Shown piece after piece: positions 40,938-50,104 of a DNA stretch of 64,000 nt. The stretch lies in NCBI RefSeq assembly GCF_017368475.1, contig NZ_JAFNJE010000007.1, forward strand, positions 62,001 through 126,000, written 5' to 3'. Position numbers and translations under genes: made by a program. Origin of the DNA: Alteromonas sp. 5E99-2. Lineage in GTDB: Bacteria > Pseudomonadota > Gammaproteobacteria > Enterobacterales > Alteromonadaceae. Numbering within the stretch: position 1 is the stretch's first letter; every line of letters starts with the position of its first letter. The notes beneath the pieces are model-generated. The model made no database searches and was not told where the DNA came from. It saw only the letters and a list, made by a program, of their open reading frames with translations.

Positions 40938-41542
40938 CTGCCTTCACTCCGTTCTGCGTTACTTGGTGTCGCAGTTCGCAGCGAAAAGAAAATGCCTTTG
41001 TCTTGCTTTTCCAAAGTCACATGCTGAAAATCAACTCCTGTAAATGATTCCGTCCCGCTAAGCTGACTTAACCAATTCGGCATGCTGTCAGCTTTAATTC
41101 CATACCCTTCCAAAATAACTGTGTTTGTTTGAATATCGATATAGGTTAACCACACTTCCGATGAGTCTGCATCGGCCAAATCACGCAATACCTTAGAAAA
41201 CTGCGTATTCTTAGCACTTTCTCGGTTTGCTAGCTCAACTAAAACACCCTGCTTTTGTTCTAGCGCTATCTTTAATTTATCTATTTTTGCTATCAGTTCT
41301 TGATTTGGTTTTCGATTTAATAAAGCTTTTTGCGATGCATCTACAGAGGCTTTTAAAGCACTCAATTGTCCACGCATTCGCTCTACATCAGCCTGCGCTG
41401 AATTTGCTTTCCATGTGGTTACCGCTGTTACGACTGAGAAAAGAACAACAAGGAAAACAAATAACAAAACAACATTATTCAAAGACACTAAATTCAACGT
41501 AGGCGCATAAGCACTAGAATAGAGGTTAATTCGACTTTTCAT
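40934..41542 (-). CDS. PilN-like MSHA assembly protein (MshI2 type)
   Basis: 202 residues with a fimbrial assembly (PilN) layout: start MKSRINLYSSAYAP, transmembrane helix (about 22-44), coiled coil and a small periplasmic domain (EVWLTYIDIQTNTVILEGY). Many annotations call this second MshI-like protein MshI2 or leave it unnamed. Overlaps mshI by four bases and mshJ by four. Confidence 0.82.
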   Translation of the reverse strand: MKSRINLYSSAYAPTLNLVSLNNVVLLFVFLVVLFSVVTAVTTWKANSAQADVERMRGQLSALKASVDASQKALLNRKPNQELIAKIDKLKIALEQKQGVLVELANRESAKNTQFSKVLRDLADADSSEVWLTYIDIQTNTVILEGYGIKADSMPNWLSQLSGTESFTGVDFQHVTLEKQDKGIFFSLRTATPSNAERSEGR

Positions 41543-42477
41543 CGTTTCACCTCCTCTGTAAGCACCGCGCCCAGTGCTGCTCCTAGTGCCGTATAGCTTA
41601 TAGCTTTGTCTTTGAGATCATCCGGCAAAATAATATTGTGAGGCAATGATGACACTTTAACGGGTAACGCTTGCTCAATCTGTTCGATAAGCGCAGTTAA
41701 GTGCTGAGTATCTAATTTCAACCGAAGTTGCCTAACAGGGGCTTGGCGAAGTTGGCTTTCAAAATAATCCATAGAGCGCTGAATCTGAACACAAAGAGAA
41801 TCTATAATGCCCATTTTTAATTCATCTAGGGTGAAACTCCCCAAATTTTCAAACCCTTTTAATCGTCTTGAAAAGTAGAGTTTTCCTTGCTTAACAATAT
41901 TTAGACATATCTCTGGACTGCCATCTTGAATTAGAGTGATAACCGCATCGGGATCTTCCAATAAAAAATTGCACGTCACCACTTCTTCAACTGAAATCGA
42001 TTCAAGAGGTAGCCCGGCCGAAATCACAGACTCAACAACGTAGTGCATATCTTTATCGTTCACTGACACTACATTTACTTTATCATTACCCGCCAAAGGT
42101 ACTGGTAAATCAGTATAATCAATAGCTCTGCTAGTATTTGAATCTGTTAACTCATTTACTGACCACGCTAGCGCACTGACTACTTCTTCAGCTTCGACAT
42201 TGGGCTTATCAAGTTGAAATTGTTGATAATAATCAATGGAAAAGGCAACAAAAACAGGGGTGCAATTCACATTTTGTTCAATCGCCCACTTTTTTAGAGC
42301 CTTCCCCCAGTCTTGGTCGCTTACAATAGTTTCATTATGCAAAACCACGCTGCCATCACTGTCTTTTTTTAAGATGCAAAAAATTGTGGCATCGCTCTGA
42401 ATAGCAATCCCAATCGACAAGAAGTCCGATTTCTTATTGAATTTGTGTTTTAAATAAGCCCTCAAGCCCAGTTGCAT
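41539..42477 (-). CDS. mshI: MSHA biogenesis protein MshI (PilM-like)
   Basis: 312 residues, cytoplasmic, actin-like PilM/GspL-type fold (GIAIQSDATIFCILK start; ALAWSVNEL; EICLNIVKQGKLYFSRRL). First gene of the MSHA operon in this window. In Vibrio and Shewanella csrD/mshH lies just upstream; here the upstream neighbour is the cysJ-like gene with a 157-base gap containing a perfect 8-bp palindrome. Confidence 0.88.
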   Translation of the reverse strand: MQLGLRAYLKHKFNKKSDFLSIGIAIQSDATIFCILKKDSDGSVVLHNETIVSDQDWGKALKKWAIEQNVNCTPVFVAFSIDYYQQFQLDKPNVEAEEVVSALAWSVNELTDSNTSRAIDYTDLPVPLAGNDKVNVVSVNDKDMHYVVESVISAGLPLESISVEEVVTCNFLLEDPDAVITLIQDGSPEICLNIVKQGKLYFSRRLKGFENLGSFTLDELKMGIIDSLCVQIQRSMDYFESQLRQAPVRQLRLKLDTQHLTALIEQIEQALPVKVSSLPHNIILPDDLKDKAISYTALGAALGAVLTEEVKR

Positions 42478-42564
42478 AAGATAGGTATGTTGTTTTTATT
42501 AAGAATTCATTACAACAGAGTCTAGTAGAAACTTCCAAAATCACCAATAATTTAACAATGGTTC

Positions 42565-42587
42565 GCGCATTAACCAAACTAATGCGC
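42565..42587. other. Perfect 8-bp inverted repeat between cysJ-like gene and mshI
   Basis: GCGCATTA (42565-42572), 7-base loop, TAATGCGC (42580-42587). It lies about 50 bases past the cysJ-like stop and about 90 bases before mshI. It could be a terminator stem, but there is no T-run on either strand, so a regulator-binding palindrome in the MSHA promoter region is equally possible. Confidence 0.5.
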
Positions 42588-42634
42588 AACTCACATTATT
42601 TCCTTGTATCTTACTTAAACTACAGTGGTTATTT

Positions 42635-44437
42635 TTAATACACATCTCGAACATAGCGTTTTTGTTTTTTCAACGCGTTTACGTACGCCGTCGCATCTTG
42701 TTCGCTTAAATTACCCTGTTCGGCAACAATTTTATGCAAGGTTTTATCAACGTCTTTTGCCATTCTAAATGCATCACCACAAATGTAAAAATACGCACCT
42801 CTTTCAAGCCATGCATATAAATCAGCCCCATGTTCGTACATGCGATCTTGCACATAGACTTTTTGGTCTGTATCTCGTGAAAATGCCAAATCCAACCTAT
42901 TCAACAAGCCGCTTTCTTGCATTGCTGACAGTTCTTGCTGATAGATAAAATCTGTTTCACTGTTTCTATCGCCGAAAAACAGCCAGTTTTCTCCTTGAGC
43001 ATTAAATGCTTGTCGCTCTTCTAAAAAGGCTCTAAATGGGGCTATACCTGTTCCTGGGCCTACCATGATGATAGGTTTATTGTTGTCACTTGGAATAGCA
43101 AAATGTTTGTTGGGAGACAAGTAGCACGCGACTTCGTCGCCTTCGTTTGCAACATCAGCTAAGTAGGTAGAGCATACGCCATTGTGCTCTCGATCATTTG
43201 AGTTGTATCTAACACTGCCTATGGTTAAATGCACTTCGTTGTCATGGGCTAACATACTCGATGAAATCGAATACGCTCTTGCCACTAACGGTTTCAATAA
43301 TGGCAAAAATTGCTCTAAACTGAGATCTAACCCTGGGTGTAGTTGACACAAATCAACGATATCTTTACCCCAAAGGTAATCGTCAAGTGCACTGCTATCT
43401 TTTGCTGTAACAAGCTTAGCCAATTCACTTTCTGGGCATTTTGCCGCAATTTCAGCAATCAACTCCTTGCTTGGAACCCGTATTTCAAGATCTTCCGTAA
43501 ACACATCGTGCACGGTTTTATTCGGCTGTGAAGGCGCATCTTCATCGCCTTCAAGTCGAAATTGATTCAGTAGTTCGGCTACTAACTCAGGGCTGTTGCG
43601 AGGAATAATATTCAGCGTATCTCCGGCTTTGTATGATTCTCCTGAATCACCTAAGGACAACTCAAAATGACACACCTCTTTACTTGAACCCTTTGCCGTT
43701 AGCACTTTTTTCTTAAGTAATTTGCTTAGCATTGGGTTTTTACGAGTAAATTTAGGCTTATCTTTTTTCTTTGGCGTATTTTCAGGCAAAGCGCCTTGGC
43801 TTTCTGAGCCTTTTTCAGCAATGGTTGGAATAACCTTATCCATCCATTCTTGTGCAGCAGATTCGTATTCAACATCGCAATCCACTCGTTCGCCTATACG
43901 TGTCGCACCTAAAGCTTCTAACCGTGCATCCCACAGTTTTCCAGCGACACAGAACCCATCGTAATTAGTATCACCCAAGGCCAATACAGAGAAAAATGTA
44001 CTAGTAAATTCAGGCGCATCATCAGCTTCCATGGCTTCCCACAATGCCAATGCATTATCTGGCATCTCACCCTCGCCGTAGGTGCTGGTCACTACGAGCA
44101 AACGCTCTTCTTTAGCTAACTGCTGAATATCGACGTCGTCCATATCTTGCACTTTGGCAGATAAACCAATTGTTGCCGCTTGTTCGGCGATTTGCTCTGA
44201 TACTTGCTCAGCATTACCTGTCTGTGTGCCGTAAATAATGGTTAGTGGCTTCAACGCCGTCGCTTTCGCTTTTACTGATTGCACATTTTCTTGGGTAATA
44301 GCTAAACGACTATGTAATCCAGCCAAGAAACCGCCTACCCAGTGAATTTGCTCTTCATTAAAGGGTAAATTCTGAGGAATATGAGGTAACGTATTAGTTA
44401 GCTCTGAGTTGCTTTTTTTAGTCAAATTTGTAGACAT
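42635..44437 (-). CDS. CysJ-type NADPH diflavin reductase
   Basis: 600 residues, full length for sulfite reductase flavoprotein alpha. The N-terminal segment (PFNEEQIHWVGGFLAGL) is CysJ-like; the flavodoxin domain has the FMN loop IIYGTQTGNAEQV and TSTYGEGEMPDNA; the FAD/NADPH half has RAYSISSS, GVCSTYLADV, MVGPGTGIAPFRAFLEER, YICGDAFRMAKDVD and the aromatic C-terminus KRYVRDVY. Electrons would flow NADPH to FAD to FMN to a partner. No cysI or other siroheme enzyme is nearby; instead it starts 20 bases after a glutamate synthase large subunit, so that enzyme is its likely partner (inference). Genuine CysJ with a distant cysI is the alternative. Confidence 0.88.
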   Translation of the reverse strand: MSTNLTKKSNSELTNTLPHIPQNLPFNEEQIHWVGGFLAGLHSRLAITQENVQSVKAKATALKPLTIIYGTQTGNAEQVSEQIAEQAATIGLSAKVQDMDDVDIQQLAKEERLLVVTSTYGEGEMPDNALALWEAMEADDAPEFTSTFFSVLALGDTNYDGFCVAGKLWDARLEALGATRIGERVDCDVEYESAAQEWMDKVIPTIAEKGSESQGALPENTPKKKDKPKFTRKNPMLSKLLKKKVLTAKGSSKEVCHFELSLGDSGESYKAGDTLNIIPRNSPELVAELLNQFRLEGDEDAPSQPNKTVHDVFTEDLEIRVPSKELIAEIAAKCPESELAKLVTAKDSSALDDYLWGKDIVDLCQLHPGLDLSLEQFLPLLKPLVARAYSISSSMLAHDNEVHLTIGSVRYNSNDREHNGVCSTYLADVANEGDEVACYLSPNKHFAIPSDNNKPIIMVGPGTGIAPFRAFLEERQAFNAQGENWLFFGDRNSETDFIYQQELSAMQESGLLNRLDLAFSRDTDQKVYVQDRMYEHGADLYAWLERGAYFYICGDAFRMAKDVDKTLHKIVAEQGNLSEQDATAYVNALKKQKRYVRDVY

Positions 44438-44456
44438 GAATAAATTCCTTTACGAC

Positions 44457-47400
44457 CTAAGCTGATGCGACTTGTTGGCGAATAACATCGGTTAATAACT
44501 GGTGATAATGCCGCGCTAAGGCTTCATTAATATCGAGGTGTTCGGCAAGCTCTAATGTGTTTTGTTGATCTCGATTAAGTATCCAAACACTGACACCAAA
44601 AGCTTGGGTATCCCATACTTCTCGCATTAGCAGTGATTGTTTGTAGTCGGTAAGACGTTTGTCAGCTAATAATGCAGACAAGGCGTCATCACAATAATGA
44701 TTTAACACCTCTTTAATGTCTTTACTTACCACATCGACTAATTTTTTATCTTCAGTTTCTATCAATTTACGCGCTGCGTTGTCAGCATCATCAGGCTGAA
44801 CTTTGGTTGCTTGTTCAAAGGCTCTTCGCAACACACCAATCGCGCTCACAAATTGGAAAATAAGAGGGCTATCACATTCCCCATAGGCAGGAACTTGACC
44901 ATTAAACATACTTGACGTCTTTGTTAGCATCTTGTGGTAACCCGTTTGTATTTCTCGAATTAACCTAAATGCTATAGCTTGCGAAAGCTCATCCAGCATG
45001 GCTTTTCGCGTCATCAACTTAGCGATATTCTCACTGCGCTGATATTGCAATAATGACAAGGGCACTACATAGTAGAAGTGTTTCTTTTCCTGTTCCCAGT
45101 TAGCCAATAGCTCGGCAGTTAACTTTGACCCCGTGTGCTCAAAGTGGGCTTGTAAATGTTGTTTTAACGCTTGCCCTTGTCCCAAAGATAAGTCGTCATT
45201 TTGGTCAACACTAAAGGCTTTAACTGAATCCTTGCTACAGCGGTTTACAATATCGCCACTTGGGTCGTATTGATATGCCATACCACCACTCATACCATTT
45301 CCAAAACCTTTACCATATTGGCCAAGGTTAACAATGCTGCCGTTGGTCATGTATTCACAGCAAAAATCCCCCACGCCTTCAACAACTGCAACGGCACCAG
45401 AGTTGCGAACACCGAAGCGATCACCGGCTTGACCGTTGACATAAAGCTCGCCTCCTGTCGCACCAAATAACGAGAAGTTCCCTACTAGCACGTTCAAAGA
45501 CAAGTGATTTGGTGTACAAGGGTCTTTGACGATAATTTTTCCGCCCGTAGCGCCTTTACCCACACCGTCATTACAGGTGCCGCTGTGCACAAGCGTCACG
45601 CCGGTATTATTAAAGGCCCCGTAACTTTGTCCAGCAGAGGTGTTGGTATGTATTGTCACGCTATCGTTAGCAAGTACTTTACGGCCATTTTCCATTACTA
45701 AAATAGATGAGTGATTACTTACTTCTTGTTTCGATAGCTGGTAATTAAATATGCGCTCTACATCAATTGAAAACTGTGCACCTACGCTTTTATTACAATT
45801 ATTGAGCTTAGTGGTTTCAATCACTAACTTACTGGCTTTCTTATCGAGAAAATCAGTTTTAAAACGATTTAAAAACACGTCGTCGTGAACGAAATCAGCT
45901 TCTAAATATACTGGCTTTTCTATTGTGACTATGTTGGCTTCTTTTAGCATACCAGTCAGGTCTAACTGCCCTACCATACTTGCGTGATTCACCATGTTTA
46001 GCAGCTTGGTTTCGCCGCGAATGGCTTGTAACGACGCATAACCAACACTTGCCAGTATTTCTCTTACTTCGTGGGCTAAATTAATAAAATACTGGGCTAA
46101 TGCTCTTGGGTCACCTTGATACAACTCAGGGTTAGTGGTTAATCCCGCTGGGCATTTAATGTTACAGTTTTTCGCCATAACGCATTTCAGCATCATTAAG
46201 GCGGTTGTACCAAACTCGAAAGAGTCGCCCCCTAAAATAGCCGATTTAACAACATCTAAACCCGTCTGGTGAGCGTTAGAGCAGCGTAAAACGACTTTGT
46301 CTCGTAATCCGTTTTCACTCAAGGCTTGATGCACTTCCGCTATGCCCACATCAGCCGCGCGCCCTGTATGTTTTAAGCTGGTTACTTGCGCTGCGCCCGT
46401 ACCACCGGTATTACCCGCGATATTGATAACATCGGCACCTGCTTTGGCAACCCCCACAGCGATAGTCCCTACGCCTTCAGACGACACCAACTTAACAATA
46501 ACCTTAACTCTCGCAGCTTTTGCATCGTGAATAAGTTGACCTAAATCTTCTATGGAATAGGTATCGTGATGAGGAGGAGGAGAAACCAACTCAACGCCTG
46601 GAGTACCTCCTCTAGCCGCTGCTATTTCAACGTTAACTTTGGCCGAAGGCAGTTGTCCGCCTTCACCGGGTTTCGCACCTTGGGCTATCTTAATTTCAAT
46701 TTCTTGTAATGCTGGATCGGCTAAATAACCACACCATACGCCGAAACGACCCGATGCAAACTGCTTAATTTTACTGGCTTTAACAGTGTTGTAACGCCTT
46801 GACGCTTCACCACCTTCACCTGAGTTGCTCATTGCCCCGGCAATATTCGTTCCTTGCGCCACCGCTTCATGCGCTTTTGCTACCAAGGCGCCGTGACTCA
46901 TAGCACCTGATGCCAAAGACGCCGTTATCTCAGCCGCAGGTTGAACGTCTTTTAGTTCAATAGGATCAGGCACTGAAATGAGCAGCGAACAAAATAAGTG
47001 TCCATTACCTTTTGCATTTAGCTCAATGTGCAGGGCATCACAACGAGTGATACTCAAGTCACCTTCATCAAAATACTGGGTAAGTGCCTCAGCCAAAAGA
47101 GGGTGACAAGTTTCAGGGTCGCGTTCTAACGTCAATTGCCATTGGTTTTCACCTAACGCAACAACTTTAAGGCCCCGCTGACCTATGTTGTTATTTCCTT
47201 GTAGATTCGCCTCCGCTATTTTTTCGACGAAATCTTGAGTGCTAGCTGCACAATTAAAATCCATTGGAAGTGCCAATACGTCCCTTAATGTAGCAGGTCG
47301 TAAGTGCCTCTCAGCTCTAAGGTTTTCAGAGAAAACTCGATAAGCAGGCGTTATCTCTGCACTATTGATTTGCTCTGGTGATAAGGCTTCAAAACCCAGT

Positions 47401-49877
47401 TTTTTGTAGGCAATGTCATCGGGGAGAATGGCGTCAATTTCTATTTCGTTTGCTTCATCGTCGGCATACAAAATAGCTTCTTCGGTCATATTGATATATT
47501 CGCGTACCGCAGTATTACCAAAAGCATGCCCTGCTCCGTCGCTACGCTCTTTAAACAAACCTAACAGTGGAATGTCTTTTTCGTTTTGAACCGTATGCAC
47601 GTATTCATGCCACTTTGCTGCATTTTGCGCGATATCAGCAAAACGTACCCCGCCAACGGGAGAATCGATGTTCGGGAAATACTTGGCTAGAATAGGCTCT
47701 TTGGTATCAAAAAAGTTAGATTCAAAAAACTCTCCGCAAATGTAGCTTTCTACCGTACACAGGCCAAACTTACCCATGGTTTTCATCAGCGCTTTTTCTA
47801 CTGCTTTTTGGAAGTTTTTAAGCTGATTTTTAATTTGCGCAGAATCGTTGGCCAGCTCTAAAGCTCGATGGAATACGGTTAATGGACAAACTGCAGAAGC
47901 CCCAAAACCCAACAAGCAAGCTACGTCATGAGTACTGGCCACCTGCCCTGTTTCATACACTAAGCTACTGTGAAAACGTAAACCGTGCTTAATAAGATGC
48001 TGATTAACGGCAGATATCAATAAGATAGCAGGAACTGCCGCCTCCCCATGGCTTACACCACGGTCGGTCAATAGAATAATTCCCGTCCCCGCTTTAGCAA
48101 GGCCTTCTGCTTTACTACAAATATCATCTATTGCACTGAGTAAATTAGATTCATTTTGCTTATGACAATTTAAGTCAGGAATAAATAAGGTATCAATACT
48201 GGCAACCTGAATGTCAGACTGCTCGGTGATCTGCAATAACTGCTGAGGCTGAAGTATTGGTGAGTTTAATGCCAGTTGGCGACCTTCAATTTTGGGCCCA
48301 AGTGCCACTCTTAATGTCATTCCGTCAGCTTCGCGAATGCTGTCTAAAGGCGGATTCGTAACTTGAGCAAATCGCTGGCTAAAATACCGTGACATTCCCC
48401 CTTCTTGTGGCGCTAGTGCGTTTGGAGCAATACCATAACCCATTGCAGATATCTTCTCTAAACCCGTTTGTAACATAGGGTCTAGCATAAATTTAAAGCT
48501 CTCTTGGTTCATACTGTAAGCGGCATGGCGAGCAGATATATTTAAACTTGAAGTCAAGCTGACATCAGCAATACTTTTCTCTGGCAAGTCGCTTAATTTA
48601 ATGCGCCTTTCCATTAATAAAGCTGAAAAATTTTCGCTTGCAGCGAGTGACTCCAGTATCTCTTGAGAGTATTTAATAGAGCTATCTCGATGGTTGAATA
48701 CCACCATTCCACCCGCTTCGATACGCCCTCGTTTAATCACAGATTCAGGGGCGAAATCGATTTGACCAGCTTCACTCATCACTGCGAAATAATCGTTGGT
48801 TTCAACGGTACGCAATGGTCTTAAGCCTAATCTATCTAGCCTAGCGCCCACTTTTACACCGTCAAAAAAGATCAGCGCAGCAGGACCGTCATTTTTTTCT
48901 TCAGACAGGCTGTAATATTCAAGCATATCTTCAATATTTTGAGAAAGATCTATATCGTTTTCCCACGCAGGAGGCATCATGGCTGTTACCGCAGTAACAA
49001 TATCCATTTTATCTTCTGTAATACGTCTGGCGAGGGTTTGATCTAAACGAGCAGAATCTGACTGACCTTTAGGAAACACCACTTTCTTTCGCTTTGAACG
49101 AGCAATCGCGTCTTCACTTAAACGGTTCTTTTTGTCGGTATTGAGTTCGCCGTTGTGAGCCATCCGTCTAAAAGGCTGAGCAAACATAGGGTTTGGAGCC
49201 GTATTTGTAGAGAAACGCGTATGAAAAAACAAGGTATGAATTTTATGTTCTGGGTGACTTAAATCTTTGAAGTAAGGGATTACTTCCCAGCTGTTTAATC
49301 GTCCTTTATACACCTGAGTATGTGAACTCATGGATAACGGATAGAAACCATATAATTCATCTAAATTAAATGCCGATTGCTCTATTTCCAACAAGGCTTT
49401 ATTGATTACAACTTCAAATTCACTTTGCGTTTCGATATTAGTTGGACGAGTAAACACTAGCTGTTGAATAGATAGCTGAGCTTGCTGGCTCGCGTCATTC
49501 AGCGCTGACGGATTTACCTCAACCGTACGCCATTTAATAACATTTAAGTTATGGGCGGTAAATGTGTCTTCAAGAATTTTCTTAGCATGTTGATGCTGTT
49601 GCGAGTCAATAGGGTAGAAAAAGTTCGCAACACCAAACTCTCCCAAAGCTAAATCCGGCTTTTCGCACAAGTGCTGAAAAAAGCTAAGGGAAATATCAAT
49701 ATTCACACCGGCGCCGTCACCGATACCTTCAGCGCTCATTCCTCCTCTATGGGGAATTTTGCACAATGCTTCATGGGAATGTTGGAGCAGTTCATGAGTT
49801 TGCAAACTGTGTTTGTGAGTAATAAACCCCACACCACAGCTTGAGTGCTCTAATTGTGTATTGTACAACTGCCTCAT
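44457..49877 (-). CDS. Oversized glutamate synthase large subunit (GltB-like)
   Basis: 1806 residues from the ATG at 49877, against roughly 1500 for E. coli GltB. Order: short propeptide and nucleophile Cys14 (SSCGVGF) of the Ntn glutaminase domain; central domain; FMN-binding synthase domain (SGAMSHGALV, PGEGGQLP, GNTGGTGAAQ); Fe-S loop with Cys1232, Cys1238, Cys1242, spaced Cx5Cx3C rather than the classic Cx5Cx4C; GltB C-terminal beta-helix (GATGGELYVNG, GMSGGMAYQYD); then about 170 extra, mostly helical residues. It makes two glutamates from glutamine and 2-oxoglutarate. No gltD is present; a diflavin reductase gene follows 19 bases downstream, probably in the same operon. Confidence 0.88.
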   Translation of the reverse strand: MRQLYNTQLEHSSCGVGFITHKHSLQTHELLQHSHEALCKIPHRGGMSAEGIGDGAGVNIDISLSFFQHLCEKPDLALGEFGVANFFYPIDSQQHQHAKKILEDTFTAHNLNVIKWRTVEVNPSALNDASQQAQLSIQQLVFTRPTNIETQSEFEVVINKALLEIEQSAFNLDELYGFYPLSMSSHTQVYKGRLNSWEVIPYFKDLSHPEHKIHTLFFHTRFSTNTAPNPMFAQPFRRMAHNGELNTDKKNRLSEDAIARSKRKKVVFPKGQSDSARLDQTLARRITEDKMDIVTAVTAMMPPAWENDIDLSQNIEDMLEYYSLSEEKNDGPAALIFFDGVKVGARLDRLGLRPLRTVETNDYFAVMSEAGQIDFAPESVIKRGRIEAGGMVVFNHRDSSIKYSQEILESLAASENFSALLMERRIKLSDLPEKSIADVSLTSSLNISARHAAYSMNQESFKFMLDPMLQTGLEKISAMGYGIAPNALAPQEGGMSRYFSQRFAQVTNPPLDSIREADGMTLRVALGPKIEGRQLALNSPILQPQQLLQITEQSDIQVASIDTLFIPDLNCHKQNESNLLSAIDDICSKAEGLAKAGTGIILLTDRGVSHGEAAVPAILLISAVNQHLIKHGLRFHSSLVYETGQVASTHDVACLLGFGASAVCPLTVFHRALELANDSAQIKNQLKNFQKAVEKALMKTMGKFGLCTVESYICGEFFESNFFDTKEPILAKYFPNIDSPVGGVRFADIAQNAAKWHEYVHTVQNEKDIPLLGLFKERSDGAGHAFGNTAVREYINMTEEAILYADDEANEIEIDAILPDDIAYKKLGFEALSPEQINSAEITPAYRVFSENLRAERHLRPATLRDVLALPMDFNCAASTQDFVEKIAEANLQGNNNIGQRGLKVVALGENQWQLTLERDPETCHPLLAEALTQYFDEGDLSITRCDALHIELNAKGNGHLFCSLLISVPDPIELKDVQPAAEITASLASGAMSHGALVAKAHEAVAQGTNIAGAMSNSGEGGEASRRYNTVKASKIKQFASGRFGVWCGYLADPALQEIEIKIAQGAKPGEGGQLPSAKVNVEIAAARGGTPGVELVSPPPHHDTYSIEDLGQLIHDAKAARVKVIVKLVSSEGVGTIAVGVAKAGADVINIAGNTGGTGAAQVTSLKHTGRAADVGIAEVHQALSENGLRDKVVLRCSNAHQTGLDVVKSAILGGDSFEFGTTALMMLKCVMAKNCNIKCPAGLTTNPELYQGDPRALAQYFINLAHEVREILASVGYASLQAIRGETKLLNMVNHASMVGQLDLTGMLKEANIVTIEKPVYLEADFVHDDVFLNRFKTDFLDKKASKLVIETTKLNNCNKSVGAQFSIDVERIFNYQLSKQEVSNHSSILVMENGRKVLANDSVTIHTNTSAGQSYGAFNNTGVTLVHSGTCNDGVGKGATGGKIIVKDPCTPNHLSLNVLVGNFSLFGATGGELYVNGQAGDRFGVRNSGAVAVVEGVGDFCCEYMTNGSIVNLGQYGKGFGNGMSGGMAYQYDPSGDIVNRCSKDSVKAFSVDQNDDLSLGQGQALKQHLQAHFEHTGSKLTAELLANWEQEKKHFYYVVPLSLLQYQRSENIAKLMTRKAMLDELSQAIAFRLIREIQTGYHKMLTKTSSMFNGQVPAYGECDSPLIFQFVSAIGVLRRAFEQATKVQPDDADNAARKLIETEDKKLVDVVSKDIKEVLNHYCDDALSALLADKRLTDYKQSLLMREVWDTQAFGVSVWILNRDQQNTLELAEHLDINEALARHYHQLLTDVIRQQVASA

Positions 49878-50071
49878 TTGGGACGACCTCGATGTTATTA
49901 GTGCGAATTTGACACAGCCAAACACCTTTTAGTATTGAGCTATTCCATATACGACTGAATTTTTATGCAGAAAAAACGGGTGAAACCTAACAATAATGTG
50001 ATTTTTGTCGCGATTTAATTCATTTAATGACTTAAGTCTTAGATCGCAGAGGATACAGATCGACAAATACT

Positions 50072-50092
50072 AATGCAAATAATTTTCATTTG
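50072..50092. promoter_or_regulatory. Possible Fur-box-like sequence upstream of the gltB-like gene
   Basis: The AT-rich stretch aatgcaaataattttcattt has about 11 of 19 matches to the E. coli Fur consensus. It lies between rlmF and the gltB-like start, about 195 bases upstream of the latter. Iron control of an Fe-S flavoprotein would make sense, but the match is weak and it may be just the rlmF 3' region. Confidence 0.2.
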
Positions 50093-50104
50093 TTAGTTAG
50101 GTTT

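Noticed and set aside
26355-42477. Considering the pilus locus as a type II secretion operon
   Set aside because: GspE/F/D-like proteins are present, but the MshA/B/C/D/O/P pilins, MshQ, MshM and MshN and the linkage to mreBCD identify MSHA.
42635-44437. Calling the diflavin reductase simply cysJ as part of a sulfite reductase operon
   Set aside because: The sequence is CysJ-like, but there is no cysI, cysH or other sulfur gene next to it and the upstream gene encodes a GltB-like protein, so the role was left open.
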